This document shows positions 18,248-28,676 of a DNA stretch of 53,723 bases, in pieces. The DNA is taken from contig JALHMQ010000029.1 of assembly GCA_022843955.1 (NCBI GenBank), positions 1-53,723 of the forward strand, read 5' to 3'. The translations under genes were made by a program, and so were the position numbers. This stretch comes from Burkholderiaceae bacterium. GTDB taxonomy: Bacteria; Pseudomonadota; Gammaproteobacteria; Burkholderiales; Burkholderiaceae_F. The notes beneath the pieces were generated by a model that was not told the origin of the DNA, did no database searches, and worked only from the letters and a program-made list of their open reading frames with translations. Positions within the stretch are counted from its first letter, which is position 1, and the number at the start of each line of letters is the position of its first letter.

Positions 18248-18547
18248 TCAAGCTCCTGAAATCTCGTGATAGTCCGTGATGTGGATTCGTAGCCGCTGAC
18301 TGCGCTTGCTGGTCGGTGCGAGAAAGCCGTCGAGTTCGAGTTCGGTGCCCAGTGCCATCTTGCCCAGTGTCTCGGCGATGCCACCGACGGCAGTGGCGAC
18401 GAACTCGAAGTCCAGCTGTCGCTCGCTGCCCGCTTCGACGCTGATGCCGCTGTGCGTGAGCCTTGCTTCGGTCACCGCCAGTCCGGCGGGGGTGAAGCGC
18501 AGCGCCGAGCGTTCAACCAGCCTTGCGCGCAAGCGAACCCGGTTCAA
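18248..18547 (-). CDS. priB: Primosomal replication protein N (PriB)
   Basis: OB-fold single-strand DNA-binding protein of about 99 residues that bridges PriA and DnaT or ssDNA in replication restart. The core [18 protein letters not shown] matches the betaproteobacterial PriB N-terminus. The C-terminus has [19 protein letters not shown]. There is no ATG: TTG at 18547 ([10 protein letters not shown]) best matches the family. A TTG at 18571 overlapping the rpsF stop would add eight residues and allow translational coupling. Its place between rpsF and rpsR is the classic arrangement. Confidence 0.92.
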   Translation of the reverse strand: MNRVRLRARLVERSALRFTPAGLAVTEARLTHSGISVEAGSERQLDFEFVATAVGGIAETLGKMALGTELELDGFLAPTSKRSQRLRIHITDYHEISGA

Positions 18548-18567
18548 TGCGTGTCGGGTCCGCTCGA

Positions 18568-18951
18568 TCAAGCAGCAGCAGGTGCAGCCTGCGGCACCGG
18601 CTCGGCAGTGGCCTTCTTCGCCTCTTCACGCTCGACGACCTTCATCATCGGCGAAGCGCCGGTCTCGGCCTTCTTCATGCCGACCGTGAGGTGACGCAGC
18701 ACCGCATCGTTGTAGCGGAAGCCAGCCTCGATCTCGTCAAGCGTGCTCTTGCCGCATTCGATGTTCATGAGCACGTAGTGCGCCTTGACCAGCTTGTCGA
18801 TCGGATAGGACAGCTGGCGGCGGCCCCAGTCCTCGACACGATGGATCTGGCCGCCCTGGCCGGTGATCAGCGTCCGGTAGCGCTCGATCATCGCGGGCAC
18901 TTGCTCGCTTTGGTCCGGATGGACGATGAAACAGACTTCGTAGTGACGCAT
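18568..18951 (-). CDS. rpsF: 30S ribosomal protein S6
   Basis: Partner of S18 in the 30S platform, 127 residues. Diagnostic stretches are [19 protein letters not shown] at the start, [18 protein letters not shown] mid-protein and an Ala/Glu/Pro-rich C-terminal tail. ATG at 18951 is preceded by AAGGAG. It is the first gene of the S6-PriB-S18-L9 operon. The 5' leader is about 115 nt and contains a stem-loop that may be the S6:S18 autoregulatory site. Confidence 0.98.
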   Translation of the reverse strand: MRHYEVCFIVHPDQSEQVPAMIERYRTLITGQGGQIHRVEDWGRRQLSYPIDKLVKAHYVLMNIECGKSTLDEIEAGFRYNDAVLRHLTVGMKKAETGASPMMKVVEREEAKKATAEPVPQAAPAAA

Positions 18952-18988
18952 GCACGCTCCTTGTGGATGCAAGCCGCCCCGGGTGCAT

Positions 18989-19017
18989 GCAGACCCGTCT
19001 CGTTCGGGTGGATCTGC
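18989..19017 (-). promoter_or_regulatory. Stem-loop in the rpsF leader, possible S6:S18 site
   Basis: On the minus strand GCAGA pairs with TCTGC and, after a bulge TCCA, CCCG pairs with CGGG around a 7-nt loop AACGAGA. An outer GCCGC/GCGGC pairing is possible. S6:S18 leader elements in many bacteria are bulged hairpins presenting a CCG. The resemblance is only by eye and position. Confidence 0.35.
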
Positions 19018-19071
19018 TCGGGTGCGGCAAGGTGGAAGAAAAACGCTGTCCCGCCGTCGGGAAAGCCCGCG

Positions 19072-19101
19072 ATTCTAAAGGGAAAACGCCTCGCGGAGCA
19101 A
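19072..19101 (-). promoter_or_regulatory. Candidate promoter of the rpsF operon
   Basis: TTGCTC (19101-19096) and TAGAAT (19077-19072) on the minus strand are 18 bp apart and would start transcription near 19065, giving a leader of about 115 nt before rpsF. No better pair is visible in the 282-bp gap between cobB and rpsF. Confidence 0.5.
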
Positions 19102-19233
19102 AGTCGACCGACGCCGAGCGGTGAGCAGCGCTCTTGTGTCGGGTCACCGCCGGTGGTGCGGGCGGTTCGGCGGTTCGCGTTTGGGACGGTTCGGGCCGAA
19201 CGGACCGCAGCGACCGCGCTCCCGCCCCTCGCG

Positions 19234-19965
19234 TCAGCCCGGTTCGAGCAGCGCCGGCAGCGCCTGCGCGGCGGTCTGTGGCAAAACCAGGTGCGCCAGA
19301 CGATCCAGCGCGCTCGGTTCGGGATTGATGACCACCACCTTCGCGCCCGCACGACGCGCGATCGAAGGCAAACCGGCAGCTGGGTACACAAGACCGGAGG
19401 TACCCACCACCAGGACCACCTGCGCCTGGGCGACCAGGCGCTCGGCTCGGCTGAGTACGGCAGGGTCGAGGGATTCGCCGAACCACACCACGCCAGGCCG
19501 TAACGGCGCCCCACAACCCGGGCAACGCGGCGGCGCGCCGGCGGGCAGGTGATCCGGATGGTCATAGTGCACACCGCACTCGTCCAGACACCGGGAGTGC
19601 AGGATGTTGCCGTGCAGTTCCAGGACGTCGGTGCTGCCGGCGCGCGCATGCAGGCCGTCGACGTTCTGCGTGATCAAGGTCAGGCTGTCGAACCGCTCGG
19701 TCGCCCGCGCCAGCGCCAGGTGTCCGGCGTGCGGCTGCGCCGCCAGCACACCGTCGCGGCGCTCGCTGTACCAACGCCAGACCAGCGCCGGGTTTGCGCG
19801 AAACGCCTGCGGCGTGGCCAGTTGCTCGGGGTCGAAGTTCGACCACAAGCCGGTCAGCGCATCGCGAAAGGTCGGCACGCCGCTTTCGGCGGACATACCG
19901 GCACCGGTCAGCACCGCCACGCGGCGTGCATCCTGCAGCAGCGTGCGGACCGCGGCGAGCGTCAT
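19234..19965 (-). CDS. cobB: NAD-dependent protein deacylase, sirtuin (CobB/SIRT5-like)
   Basis: Sirtuin of 243 residues that removes acyl groups from lysines using NAD. Visible motifs are GAGMSAESGVPTFRD (NAD binding, about 21-35), TQNVDGLHARAG with LELHGN carrying the catalytic His, and four zinc Cys (CLDEC then CPGC). The segment WYSERR supplies the Tyr and Arg that define class III desuccinylase-type sirtuins. ATG at 19965 overlaps the alkB-like stop by one base (TAATG), so the two genes are translationally coupled. An upstream extension would run into that gene and is not needed. Confidence 0.93.
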   Translation of the reverse strand: MTLAAVRTLLQDARRVAVLTGAGMSAESGVPTFRDALTGLWSNFDPEQLATPQAFRANPALVWRWYSERRDGVLAAQPHAGHLALARATERFDSLTLITQNVDGLHARAGSTDVLELHGNILHSRCLDECGVHYDHPDHLPAGAPPRCPGCGAPLRPGVVWFGESLDPAVLSRAERLVAQAQVVLVVGTSGLVYPAAGLPSIARRAGAKVVVINPEPSALDRLAHLVLPQTAAQALPALLEPG

Positions 19966-21002
19966 TAGGCCAGCGGCGCGTTGTCGGCGGGAAAACGCGA
20001 GTCCATCAACGCGAACCACAGCGCAGGCACCAGGGCTACCAGCACCATCGTTGGATAGCCGGCCGGCAGCTGCGGCGCCTGCGGCATTGAACGCAGCGAC
20101 TCGAACGGACGCTCGACGTGCGCATGATGGTCGGAGTGCAGTTGCAGGTTGAACAGCAACCAGTTGCTGACGAGGAAGTCAGCGTTCCACGAGTGCTGCG
20201 GCGCGACCGGTTCCGGCCGGCCGCTCGGCAACTGGCGGCGCCGCAGTCCGTAGTGCTCGATGTAGTTGACGGTCTCCAGCAGGACCACCGCCCAGACGGC
20301 CTGCAGGGCGAGGAACAACGCGGCGGAAAGCCCGAGCGCGGCGCCAGCGAGCAGCAGAATGGAGATCGACAGCAGGGTCCCTGTGAGCACCCAATTGGCA
20401 AGATGCCACGCGGATCGGCCCTGGCGCCCGAGCCGCAGGGCTTCCAGGCGCCAACCATGAGCAAAGCTGCCGATCAGCGAGCGACCGATGAACCGGTAGA
20501 CGTGCATGCCGCGCGGCGCGCTGGCAGGGTCATCAGCGGTTGCCACGCGCGCATGGTGGCCGCGATTGTGTTCGACATAGAAGTGGCCGTAGCCGACCGT
20601 CACCAGCAACAGGCGCGACAGCAGGCGATCGAGCACAGATCTGCGGTGCCCCAGTTCATGGGCGACGGTGATGCCGATGCCGCCGGTCACCGTGCCCACC
20701 GCCAGCGCGAGGACCACGAGGTCGGCACCATCGAGCATCGGCACCACCAGTGCGGCTTGCAGCAGCAGGAACAGTTGGAGCGGGACCTGGGCGCGCGGCA
20801 GCCAGCGCGCCCAGGGCGGCGACAAAGCTTCGGTCGAGGGCTGCTCGCGCGGCCGACCGATCAGCGCATCAAGCAGCGGGATGGCGACGAATGTGGTCGC
20901 CAGCGGCAGCCACAGCATATCGACGCTGATGGCCAGCAACGGCAACAGCGTGAACAGCGAGAGAACTGCCAGGGCAACGAAAAATCGCACAATCCGCAGC
21001 AT
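19965..21002 (-). CDS. alkB: Alkane 1-monooxygenase-like di-iron membrane hydroxylase
   Basis: Integral membrane di-iron enzyme of 345 residues. All four AlkB-family motifs are visible: HELGHR (115-120), EHNRGHH (144-150), NYIEHYG (246-252) and LQLHSDHHAH (286-295). These supply the nine-histidine iron site and the HYG signature separating alkane monooxygenases from plain fatty-acid desaturases. Several hydrophobic helices flank them. It is shorter than the roughly 400-residue classic AlkB. The HELxHK box ends in Arg. It follows rlmB by 48 bp and is coupled to cobB. Substrate (alkane, fatty acid or related) is not determinable, and no rubredoxin gene is adjacent. Confidence 0.85.
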   Translation of the reverse strand: MLRIVRFFVALAVLSLFTLLPLLAISVDMLWLPLATTFVAIPLLDALIGRPREQPSTEALSPPWARWLPRAQVPLQLFLLLQAALVVPMLDGADLVVLALAVGTVTGGIGITVAHELGHRRSVLDRLLSRLLLVTVGYGHFYVEHNRGHHARVATADDPASAPRGMHVYRFIGRSLIGSFAHGWRLEALRLGRQGRSAWHLANWVLTGTLLSISILLLAGAALGLSAALFLALQAVWAVVLLETVNYIEHYGLRRRQLPSGRPEPVAPQHSWNADFLVSNWLLFNLQLHSDHHAHVERPFESLRSMPQAPQLPAGYPTMVLVALVPALWFALMDSRFPADNAPLA

Positions 21003-21050
21003 GGACCGATCCTGCGCGATCAGGCCCGCCGCATCAAGCCCACGGGGACG

Positions 21051-21812
21051 TCACCGGGCGGACTTGACGCGCCGTTGACGGGCGGTCTCGAACAAGCAGA
21101 CACCGGTGGCGACCGACACGTTGAGGCTTTCCACCTGGCCGGCCAATGGAATGCGGGCGAGCCAGTCGCATTTGTCGCGGGTCAGGCGTCGCATGCCTTC
21201 GCCTTCGGCCCCGAGCACCCAGGCGATCGGACCGGTGAGATCGAGCTCGTAGACGGTCTTGTCCGCTTCACCCGCGGCGCCAGCGATCCAGATGCCGGCC
21301 TCCTTGATCTCTTCCATCGCCCGCGCGAGGTTGGTCACGGTAACGAGCGGCGTGCTCTCGGCCGCCCCGGCGGCCGCCTTGGCGACGATCGGCGTCATCG
21401 AAGCTGACCGGTCCCGCGGCACGATGACTGCAGCTGCCCCGGCGCCATCGGCCGTGCGCAGGCAGGCGCCGAGATTGCGCGGGTCCGTGACACCATCGAG
21501 CAGGAGCAGCAGCGAGGCGGCGTTGACGTTGGACAGCACGTCGTCCAGCGTGCGACCGAGCGCTGCAGGCGCGGCGCACAGCGCCACCACGCCCTGATGC
21601 GGGATGTCGCCGGCGAGACCGGCCAGTCGGCGCCCGTCGGCATGCATCACCCGCACGCCGCCAGCCTCGGCCTGATCACACAGGCGCCGCATGCGCTGAT
21701 CATGCCGCTGTGGATCCACGTACAGCACCTCGATCGACTCGGCGGCGCTCGCCAGCCTCGCCGCCACAGCGTGGAAGCCGGCCAGTACCTGGCGGTCGCT
21801 GCGCTCGCTCAC
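21051..21812 (-). CDS. rlmB: 23S rRNA (guanosine-2'-O-)-methyltransferase RlmB
   Basis: SPOUT-fold methyltransferase that modifies G2251 in the peptidyl-transferase P loop. It has 253 residues. An N-terminal L30e-like substrate domain (MSERSDRQVLAGFHAV) precedes the SpoU domain. Knot motifs are LLLLDGVTDPRNLGACLRTA, VLGAEGEGMRRL and IPLAGQVESLNVSVA. Its ATG overlaps the rnr stop by 4 bp, the conserved rnr-rlmB pairing. Confidence 0.97.
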   Translation of the reverse strand: MSERSDRQVLAGFHAVAARLASAAESIEVLYVDPQRHDQRMRRLCDQAEAGGVRVMHADGRRLAGLAGDIPHQGVVALCAAPAALGRTLDDVLSNVNAASLLLLLDGVTDPRNLGACLRTADGAGAAAVIVPRDRSASMTPIVAKAAAGAAESTPLVTVTNLARAMEEIKEAGIWIAGAAGEADKTVYELDLTGPIAWVLGAEGEGMRRLTRDKCDWLARIPLAGQVESLNVSVATGVCLFETARQRRVKSAR

Positions 21813-24256
21813 GTTCGGCTCCGCGTACGCGAACGAAGCAGGCCCTGGCTGCCGGTGCTGCGCTTGCCGTTGCGTGCGCGCTCGCGCGTGTCGATGTCGC
21901 GCCCCTTGCGCGCCTGCACCACCGCCACGCGGGTGCGACGCTCGTCCACGCTCTCCCCCTTGCGCTTGTCCTTGCGCGGCGGCTCGACTTCGCCACCCTG
22001 CAACGCCTTGCGCTCCTGTTCACGTACCAGGCGAAACTCGATGCGTCGCGCCTCAAGATCTACGCGCGCCACCTGCACCGTCACGCGGTCGCCCAGCCGG
22101 TAGCGCAGGCCGGTCCGCTCGCCGCGCAGTTCGTGCATCGGCTCATTGAAAGTGAAGTATTCCGATCCCAGCTCGGACACGTGCACCAGGCCTTCGACGA
22201 ACAGATCGTCGAGCACCACGAACACGCCGAACGGCACCACGCTGCTCACCGTGCCGCTGAAGGTCTCGCCCACCTTCTCGCGCATGTAGTAGCTCTTGAG
22301 CCAGGCTTCGACGTCGCGCGAGGCGTCATCCGCGCGCCGCTCGTTGGCCGAGCAGATCAGGCCGAGCTTTTCCCACACCGCGATGCCGGCTGGTTGCTTG
22401 CCCGCGGGTTTGGCCGCCGGCGGGGGCGGCCGTCGACCAGCCTTGCCGCGCGGCATCGGCAGTGGCGCGTCGTCGCCCGCGGCAATCTTGGGCAGGTAGA
22501 CCGATTTGTCCAGTACCGCCTTGATCGCACGATGCACCAGCAGATCGGGATAGCGGCGAATGGGCGAGGTGAAGTGCGCATAGGCCTCGTACGACAGGCC
22601 GAAGTGACCCACGTTGTGCGGGCTGTAGACCGCCTGCTGCATCGACCGCAGCAGCACCGTCTGCAGCAGTTGCTGATCCGGTCGGCCGGCAATGTGCCGC
22701 AGCAGTGCCGCATAGTGCGACGAGTTCGGCTCATCGCCACCCTCGAGATTCAACCCGAGCGACTTGAGCAGCGCATGGACGTTGCCAAGGCGTTCCACCG
22801 TCGGCCCTTCATGAATGCGATACAGCGACGGCTGCTTGTGTCGCTCGAGCAGATCGGCGGCGCACACGTTGGCGGCGAGCATGCACTCTTCGATCAGCTT
22901 GTGCGCATCATTGCGCGTGCGCGGCAAGATCTTCTCGATGCGGCCATCGGGGTCGCACACGATGTAGGTCTCAGTGGTCTCCAGGTCGAGCGCGCCGCGC
23001 TTGATGCGCGCCTTGGCCAGCGCCTGGAACAGCGCATAGAGATCCTGCAGGTGCGGCAGCACTGGACTCAGGCGCTTGGCCGCCGCGCTGTCGGGCAGCG
23101 ACAGCGCGTCCCACACCTCGGTGTAAGTGAGGCGTGCGTGCGAATGCATCACCGCCGGGTAGAACTGGTAGGCGGAGATCTCACCCTCGGCGCTGACCAC
23201 CATGTCGGCCACCATCACCAGGCGGTCGACCGCGGGGTTGAGCGAGCACAGGCCGTTGCTGAGCTTCTCTGGCAGCATCGGGATCACCCGCCGCGGGAAG
23301 TAGACCGAGGTCGAGCGGTTCTGCGCCTCGCCATCGATCGCGCTGCCCGGCTGCACGTAGTGACTGACATCGGCGATGGCGACGATCAGGCGCCACTTCG
23401 TGCGCCGCTTGTCCATCGGCTCGCAGTAGACGGCATCGTCGAAGTCGCGCGCATCCTCACCGTCGATGGTCACCAGCGGCACGTCGCGCAGGTCCACCCG
23501 TTGCTTCAGGTCCTTCGGCAGGACCGTCTCGGGGATCTTCATCGCCTCGGTGATCACTTCGGGCGGAAACTCGTGCGGCACGGCGAACTTGCGCACCGCA
23601 ATCTCGATCTCCATGCCCGGATCATCGACCGCGCCGAGCACCTCGACCACGCGCCCCATCGGCTGCACATGGCGCTGCGGCTGCTGCACGATCTCGACGA
23701 CCACCACCTGCCCCGGCTCTGCATTCAACGCCGCACCGGGCGGCACCAGGATGTCGTGCGCAATGCGCTGATCCTCAGGGACCACGATCGTGACGCCGCG
23801 CTCGTTCAGAAAGCGGCCGACGAGCCGGTTGGTGCGATGTTCGATGACCTCGACGATCTCGCCTTCCTGGCGCCCGCGCCGATCCAGCCCGGCCGGCCGC
23901 GCCAGCACACGATCGCCGTGCAGCACCTTGCTCATCTCGTGCTCGGGCAGCGCCAGATCGGGGCCACCGTCGTCGCGAATGAGGAAGCCAAAGCCGTCGC
24001 GATGGCCCTGTACCTGACCCGACACCAGATTGGCGCGCGCTGCAACCAGCAACAAGCCGGCGCGATTGCGCACGATGCGGCCGGCGCGTTCGAGTTCGAG
24101 GACGTCTGCTTCGAAGCGCGCGCGGCCGGATTCGGCAATGCCGAGGCGCTGCGCCAATTCGTCCGGCGTCAGCGGCGAGCGCGCCTCGGTGAGTTCGGCA
24201 AGCAGCTGGTCGCGACTTGCGGTCGGCGTTGCGGCCGAGCCTTTCGTGGGTGACAA
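21809..24256 (-). CDS. rnr: Ribonuclease R
   Basis: Processive 3'-5' exoribonuclease that degrades structured RNA. It has 815 residues. An N-terminal winged-helix domain (about 10-70) and cold-shock domains are followed by the RNB catalytic domain with VTIDGEDARDFDDAVY and its Asp cluster near 265-280. A C-terminal S1 domain lies near 650-735, and a basic tail rich in Lys/Arg ends the protein. The only plausible start is TTG at 24256, with a weak AAAGAGAA upstream. It diverges from tRNA-Leu and overlaps rlmB. Confidence 0.97.
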   Translation of the reverse strand: MSPTKGSAATPTASRDQLLAELTEARSPLTPDELAQRLGIAESGRARFEADVLELERAGRIVRNRAGLLLVAARANLVSGQVQGHRDGFGFLIRDDGGPDLALPEHEMSKVLHGDRVLARPAGLDRRGRQEGEIVEVIEHRTNRLVGRFLNERGVTIVVPEDQRIAHDILVPPGAALNAEPGQVVVVEIVQQPQRHVQPMGRVVEVLGAVDDPGMEIEIAVRKFAVPHEFPPEVITEAMKIPETVLPKDLKQRVDLRDVPLVTIDGEDARDFDDAVYCEPMDKRRTKWRLIVAIADVSHYVQPGSAIDGEAQNRSTSVYFPRRVIPMLPEKLSNGLCSLNPAVDRLVMVADMVVSAEGEISAYQFYPAVMHSHARLTYTEVWDALSLPDSAAAKRLSPVLPHLQDLYALFQALAKARIKRGALDLETTETYIVCDPDGRIEKILPRTRNDAHKLIEECMLAANVCAADLLERHKQPSLYRIHEGPTVERLGNVHALLKSLGLNLEGGDEPNSSHYAALLRHIAGRPDQQLLQTVLLRSMQQAVYSPHNVGHFGLSYEAYAHFTSPIRRYPDLLVHRAIKAVLDKSVYLPKIAAGDDAPLPMPRGKAGRRPPPPAAKPAGKQPAGIAVWEKLGLICSANERRADDASRDVEAWLKSYYMREKVGETFSGTVSSVVPFGVFVVLDDLFVEGLVHVSELGSEYFTFNEPMHELRGERTGLRYRLGDRVTVQVARVDLEARRIEFRLVREQERKALQGGEVEPPRKDKRKGESVDERRTRVAVVQARKGRDIDTRERARNGKRSTGSQGLLRSRTRSRT

Positions 24257-24297
24257 CGTTGTTCTCTTTCTTTTGGGGCCGTGCGAGTCGCATCAAT

Positions 24298-24325
24298 TTG
24301 ACACGTCAGCGTCGGCAATTACAAT
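24298..24325 (+). promoter_or_regulatory. Strong promoter of tRNA-Leu
   Basis: TTGACA (24298-24303) and TACAAT (24320-24325) are 16 bp apart, ending 15 bp before the tRNA. The same 84-bp divergent gap must carry the rnr promoter. TTGTAA and TCAAAT 17 bp apart on the minus strand are a weak candidate. Confidence 0.8.
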
Positions 24326-24340
24326 GCGCGCCTCGCATCG

Positions 24341-24425
<85 letters not shown>

Positions 24426-24433
24426 GATCATCG

Positions 24434-24473
24434 AAAGCCGGTTTGTCGCAAGACGAACCGGCTTTTCTTTTTT
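24434..24473 (+). terminator. Intrinsic terminator of tRNA-Leu
   Basis: The stem AAAGCCGGTT (24434-24443) pairs with AACCGGCTTT (24456-24465). It is extended inside by GTC-GCAA-GAC and followed by TTTTCTTTTTT. It acts on the plus strand only, with no T-tract on the other strand. Confidence 0.93.
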
Positions 24474-24522
24474 GCGCTCTTGGCCGCGGATGCGCAAGCA
24501 CCCTGCATGCCATGCATGCACT

Positions 24523-25044
24523 TCAAGCAGGCTGCCGCCCCCGTAGCCGAGCCGCCACCTGATTGGGTCGCAGTGCGTCGTACTCCTCGAACGGCTGATG
24601 GATCCACGGACTGCTGTCCAGATACTGGACGAAGTAGTCGGGCCTGAAGGTCGATACCGCCTTGTACCAGAGTACGGCAGTGCGGACTTCCTCGATCGCC
24701 GGGAAGCGCTGTTTCAGGTGTTCGATCACCCGGGCCATGGTGACGCCGGAGTCGACCAGATCGTCGAGCAACAGCACCTTGCCGGCGATCTCGCCGCCTG
24801 TCTTGGTAATGAACTCGCCGATATCCAGGTGTCCCTGCTCCGTGCCTGCCGCCTCGCGGTACGAGCTGGCGGCCAGGATGGCCAGCGGCATGTCGTATAC
24901 GCGCGAGACCACGTCGCCGATGCGTAAGCCGCCGCGTGCGAGACACAGGATGGCGTCGAACTTGTAGCCAGACTCATACACCTGCGCGATCAACTGCTCG
25001 ATCAGCCGGTGATACTCGTTCCAGGTAACGTGCAGGTCTTTCAT
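24523..25044 (-). CDS. Phosphoribosyltransferase (hypoxanthine/xanthine-guanine type)
   Basis: Type I phosphoribosyltransferase of 173 residues. The PRPP-binding motif LLLDDLVDSGVTM lies near 91-103. A flexible-loop region and an early ARGGLRIGDVVSR segment near 36-48 are also seen. It probably salvages a purine base. The gene follows purA by 6 bp, consistent with purine metabolism, and this purA-prt pairing is common in Burkholderiales. The exact base preference is not readable. Confidence 0.9.
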   Translation of the reverse strand: MKDLHVTWNEYHRLIEQLIAQVYESGYKFDAILCLARGGLRIGDVVSRVYDMPLAILAASSYREAAGTEQGHLDIGEFITKTGGEIAGKVLLLDDLVDSGVTMARVIEHLKQRFPAIEEVRTAVLWYKAVSTFRPDYFVQYLDSSPWIHQPFEEYDALRPNQVAARLRGRQPA

Positions 25045-25050
25045 CGGCGT

Positions 25051-27518
<2,468 letters not shown>

Positions 27519-27579
27519 GGTGGTCGTCAAGGCAAACGCAGCGTAGGCGTGCAGCGCTGGCCGCGTGCTCGGCCACGCA

Positions 27580-27762
27580 TCAAAGGAACAGCAGCGACAC
27601 GCCGAACCCGGACAGGATCAGGGCCAGCCCGATGAAGCGGATCTGGCCGTCCGACAGTTCAAGCAGGCGACTGAACATCTCCCGCCATTTTGCCGGCGCC
27701 GCGAACGGCATGATCCCTTCGAGAACAAGCATCAGCGCAAGCGCCAGGCCAACCGTTGCCAC
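27580..27762 (-). CDS. DUF2065 family protein (YjeT-like)
   Basis: Very small protein of 60 residues with two hydrophobic helices (about 2-20 and 42-60) around a short polar loop KWREMFSRLLELSDGQIR, so it is probably a membrane hairpin. It starts at GTG, 21 bp after hflC. DUF2065 members regularly follow hflKC, and a role connected with the Hfl complex is a guess from position only. Confidence 0.88.
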   Translation of the reverse strand: MATVGLALALMLVLEGIMPFAAPAKWREMFSRLLELSDGQIRFIGLALILSGFGVSLLFL

Positions 27763-27783
27763 GTGAAGCGAACGCGTGCCGGA

Positions 27784-28665
27784 TCAGCGCGGCGTCCGTC
27801 CCGGCGTCGGTGACTTCATGTACTTGAAGAAGTCTGACGACGGATCGATCACCAGCACATCGGTGCGATTGCGGAAGCTCGAACGATAGGCTTCCAGGCT
27901 GCGATAGAAGTTGAAGAATTCCGTGTTCTGGCCGAACGACTGGGCATAGATCGCCGACGCCTTCGCATCACCCTCGCCCTTGACGGTCTGGGCTTGCTTG
28001 TACGCCTCGGCCAGCAGTACTTCACGCTGGCGATCGGCATCCGCGCGGATTTTCTCGCCTTCGGCTCCACCGATGGAACGCTGCTCGTTGGCCACGCGCT
28101 TGCGCTCGGCTTCCATGCGGCGAAACACCGACTCGGAGATTTCCGGCACGAAGTCGACGCGCTTGAGGCGCACATCGACAATCTCGACGCCTACGTCTTT
28201 GACACGTTCCTGCACTGCGGCCCGAATCTCCTCCATCGCCCGCTCGCGTTCACGCGAGGTCACTTCGTTCACGGTGCGGCGGTTAACGGCCTGGTTGAGC
28301 GCGTCGCGCACCAGGGTGTTGATGCGCTCCTGCGCAGCGCGCTCGTTGCCGAGGAAGCTCACCCAGTAGCGCCGCGGATCGTTGATTCGCCACTTGACGA
28401 ACGAGTCGACGAAAAGATTCTTCTTCTCTGAAGTCTGTACGCGGTCGGGCTGCGGCGTGTCGATCGTGAGGATGCGCCGATCGAGATAGACGACGTTGTT
28501 CACCAGCGGCCACTTGAAGTGCAGGCCAGGCTCGGAGATGACCTCCTTGATCTGTCCCAGCGCAAAGACGACCGCGAACTGGCGCTGGTCGACAATGAAC
28601 GCGCAGGCGCGAAACAACACGGCTCCGATGACGACCGCGACGATGGTACCGATGATCTTGTTCAT
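27784..28665 (-). CDS. hflC: Protease modulator HflC
   Basis: SPFH/prohibitin-family membrane protein of 293 residues. With HflK it forms a periplasmic cage around the FtsH protease and tunes its activity. A signal-anchor helix covers about 5-25. The SPFH domain follows with RRILTIDTPQPDRVQT and the coiled-coil region RRMEAERKRVANEQRS. ATG at 28665 is preferred, with GGGCGGCAG upstream. A GTG overlapping the hflK stop would add five residues. Confidence 0.96.
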   Translation of the reverse strand: MNKIIGTIVAVVIGAVLFRACAFIVDQRQFAVVFALGQIKEVISEPGLHFKWPLVNNVVYLDRRILTIDTPQPDRVQTSEKKNLFVDSFVKWRINDPRRYWVSFLGNERAAQERINTLVRDALNQAVNRRTVNEVTSRERERAMEEIRAAVQERVKDVGVEIVDVRLKRVDFVPEISESVFRRMEAERKRVANEQRSIGGAEGEKIRADADRQREVLLAEAYKQAQTVKGEGDAKASAIYAQSFGQNTEFFNFYRSLEAYRSSFRNRTDVLVIDPSSDFFKYMKSPTPGRTPR

Positions 28666-28676
28666 CTGCCGCCCTA

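Noticed and set aside
21710-24253. A very long open frame (about 850 codons) on the plus strand opposite rnr
   Set aside because: It is antisense to a complete RNase R with all motifs, has no recognisable domain and shows the Arg/His/Gly-rich composition typical of shadow frames in GC-rich DNA.
24490-24520. Short TGCATGC-type palindromic run beyond the phosphoribosyltransferase stop
   Set aside because: Too short and irregular to call an operator; no gene start nearby needs it.
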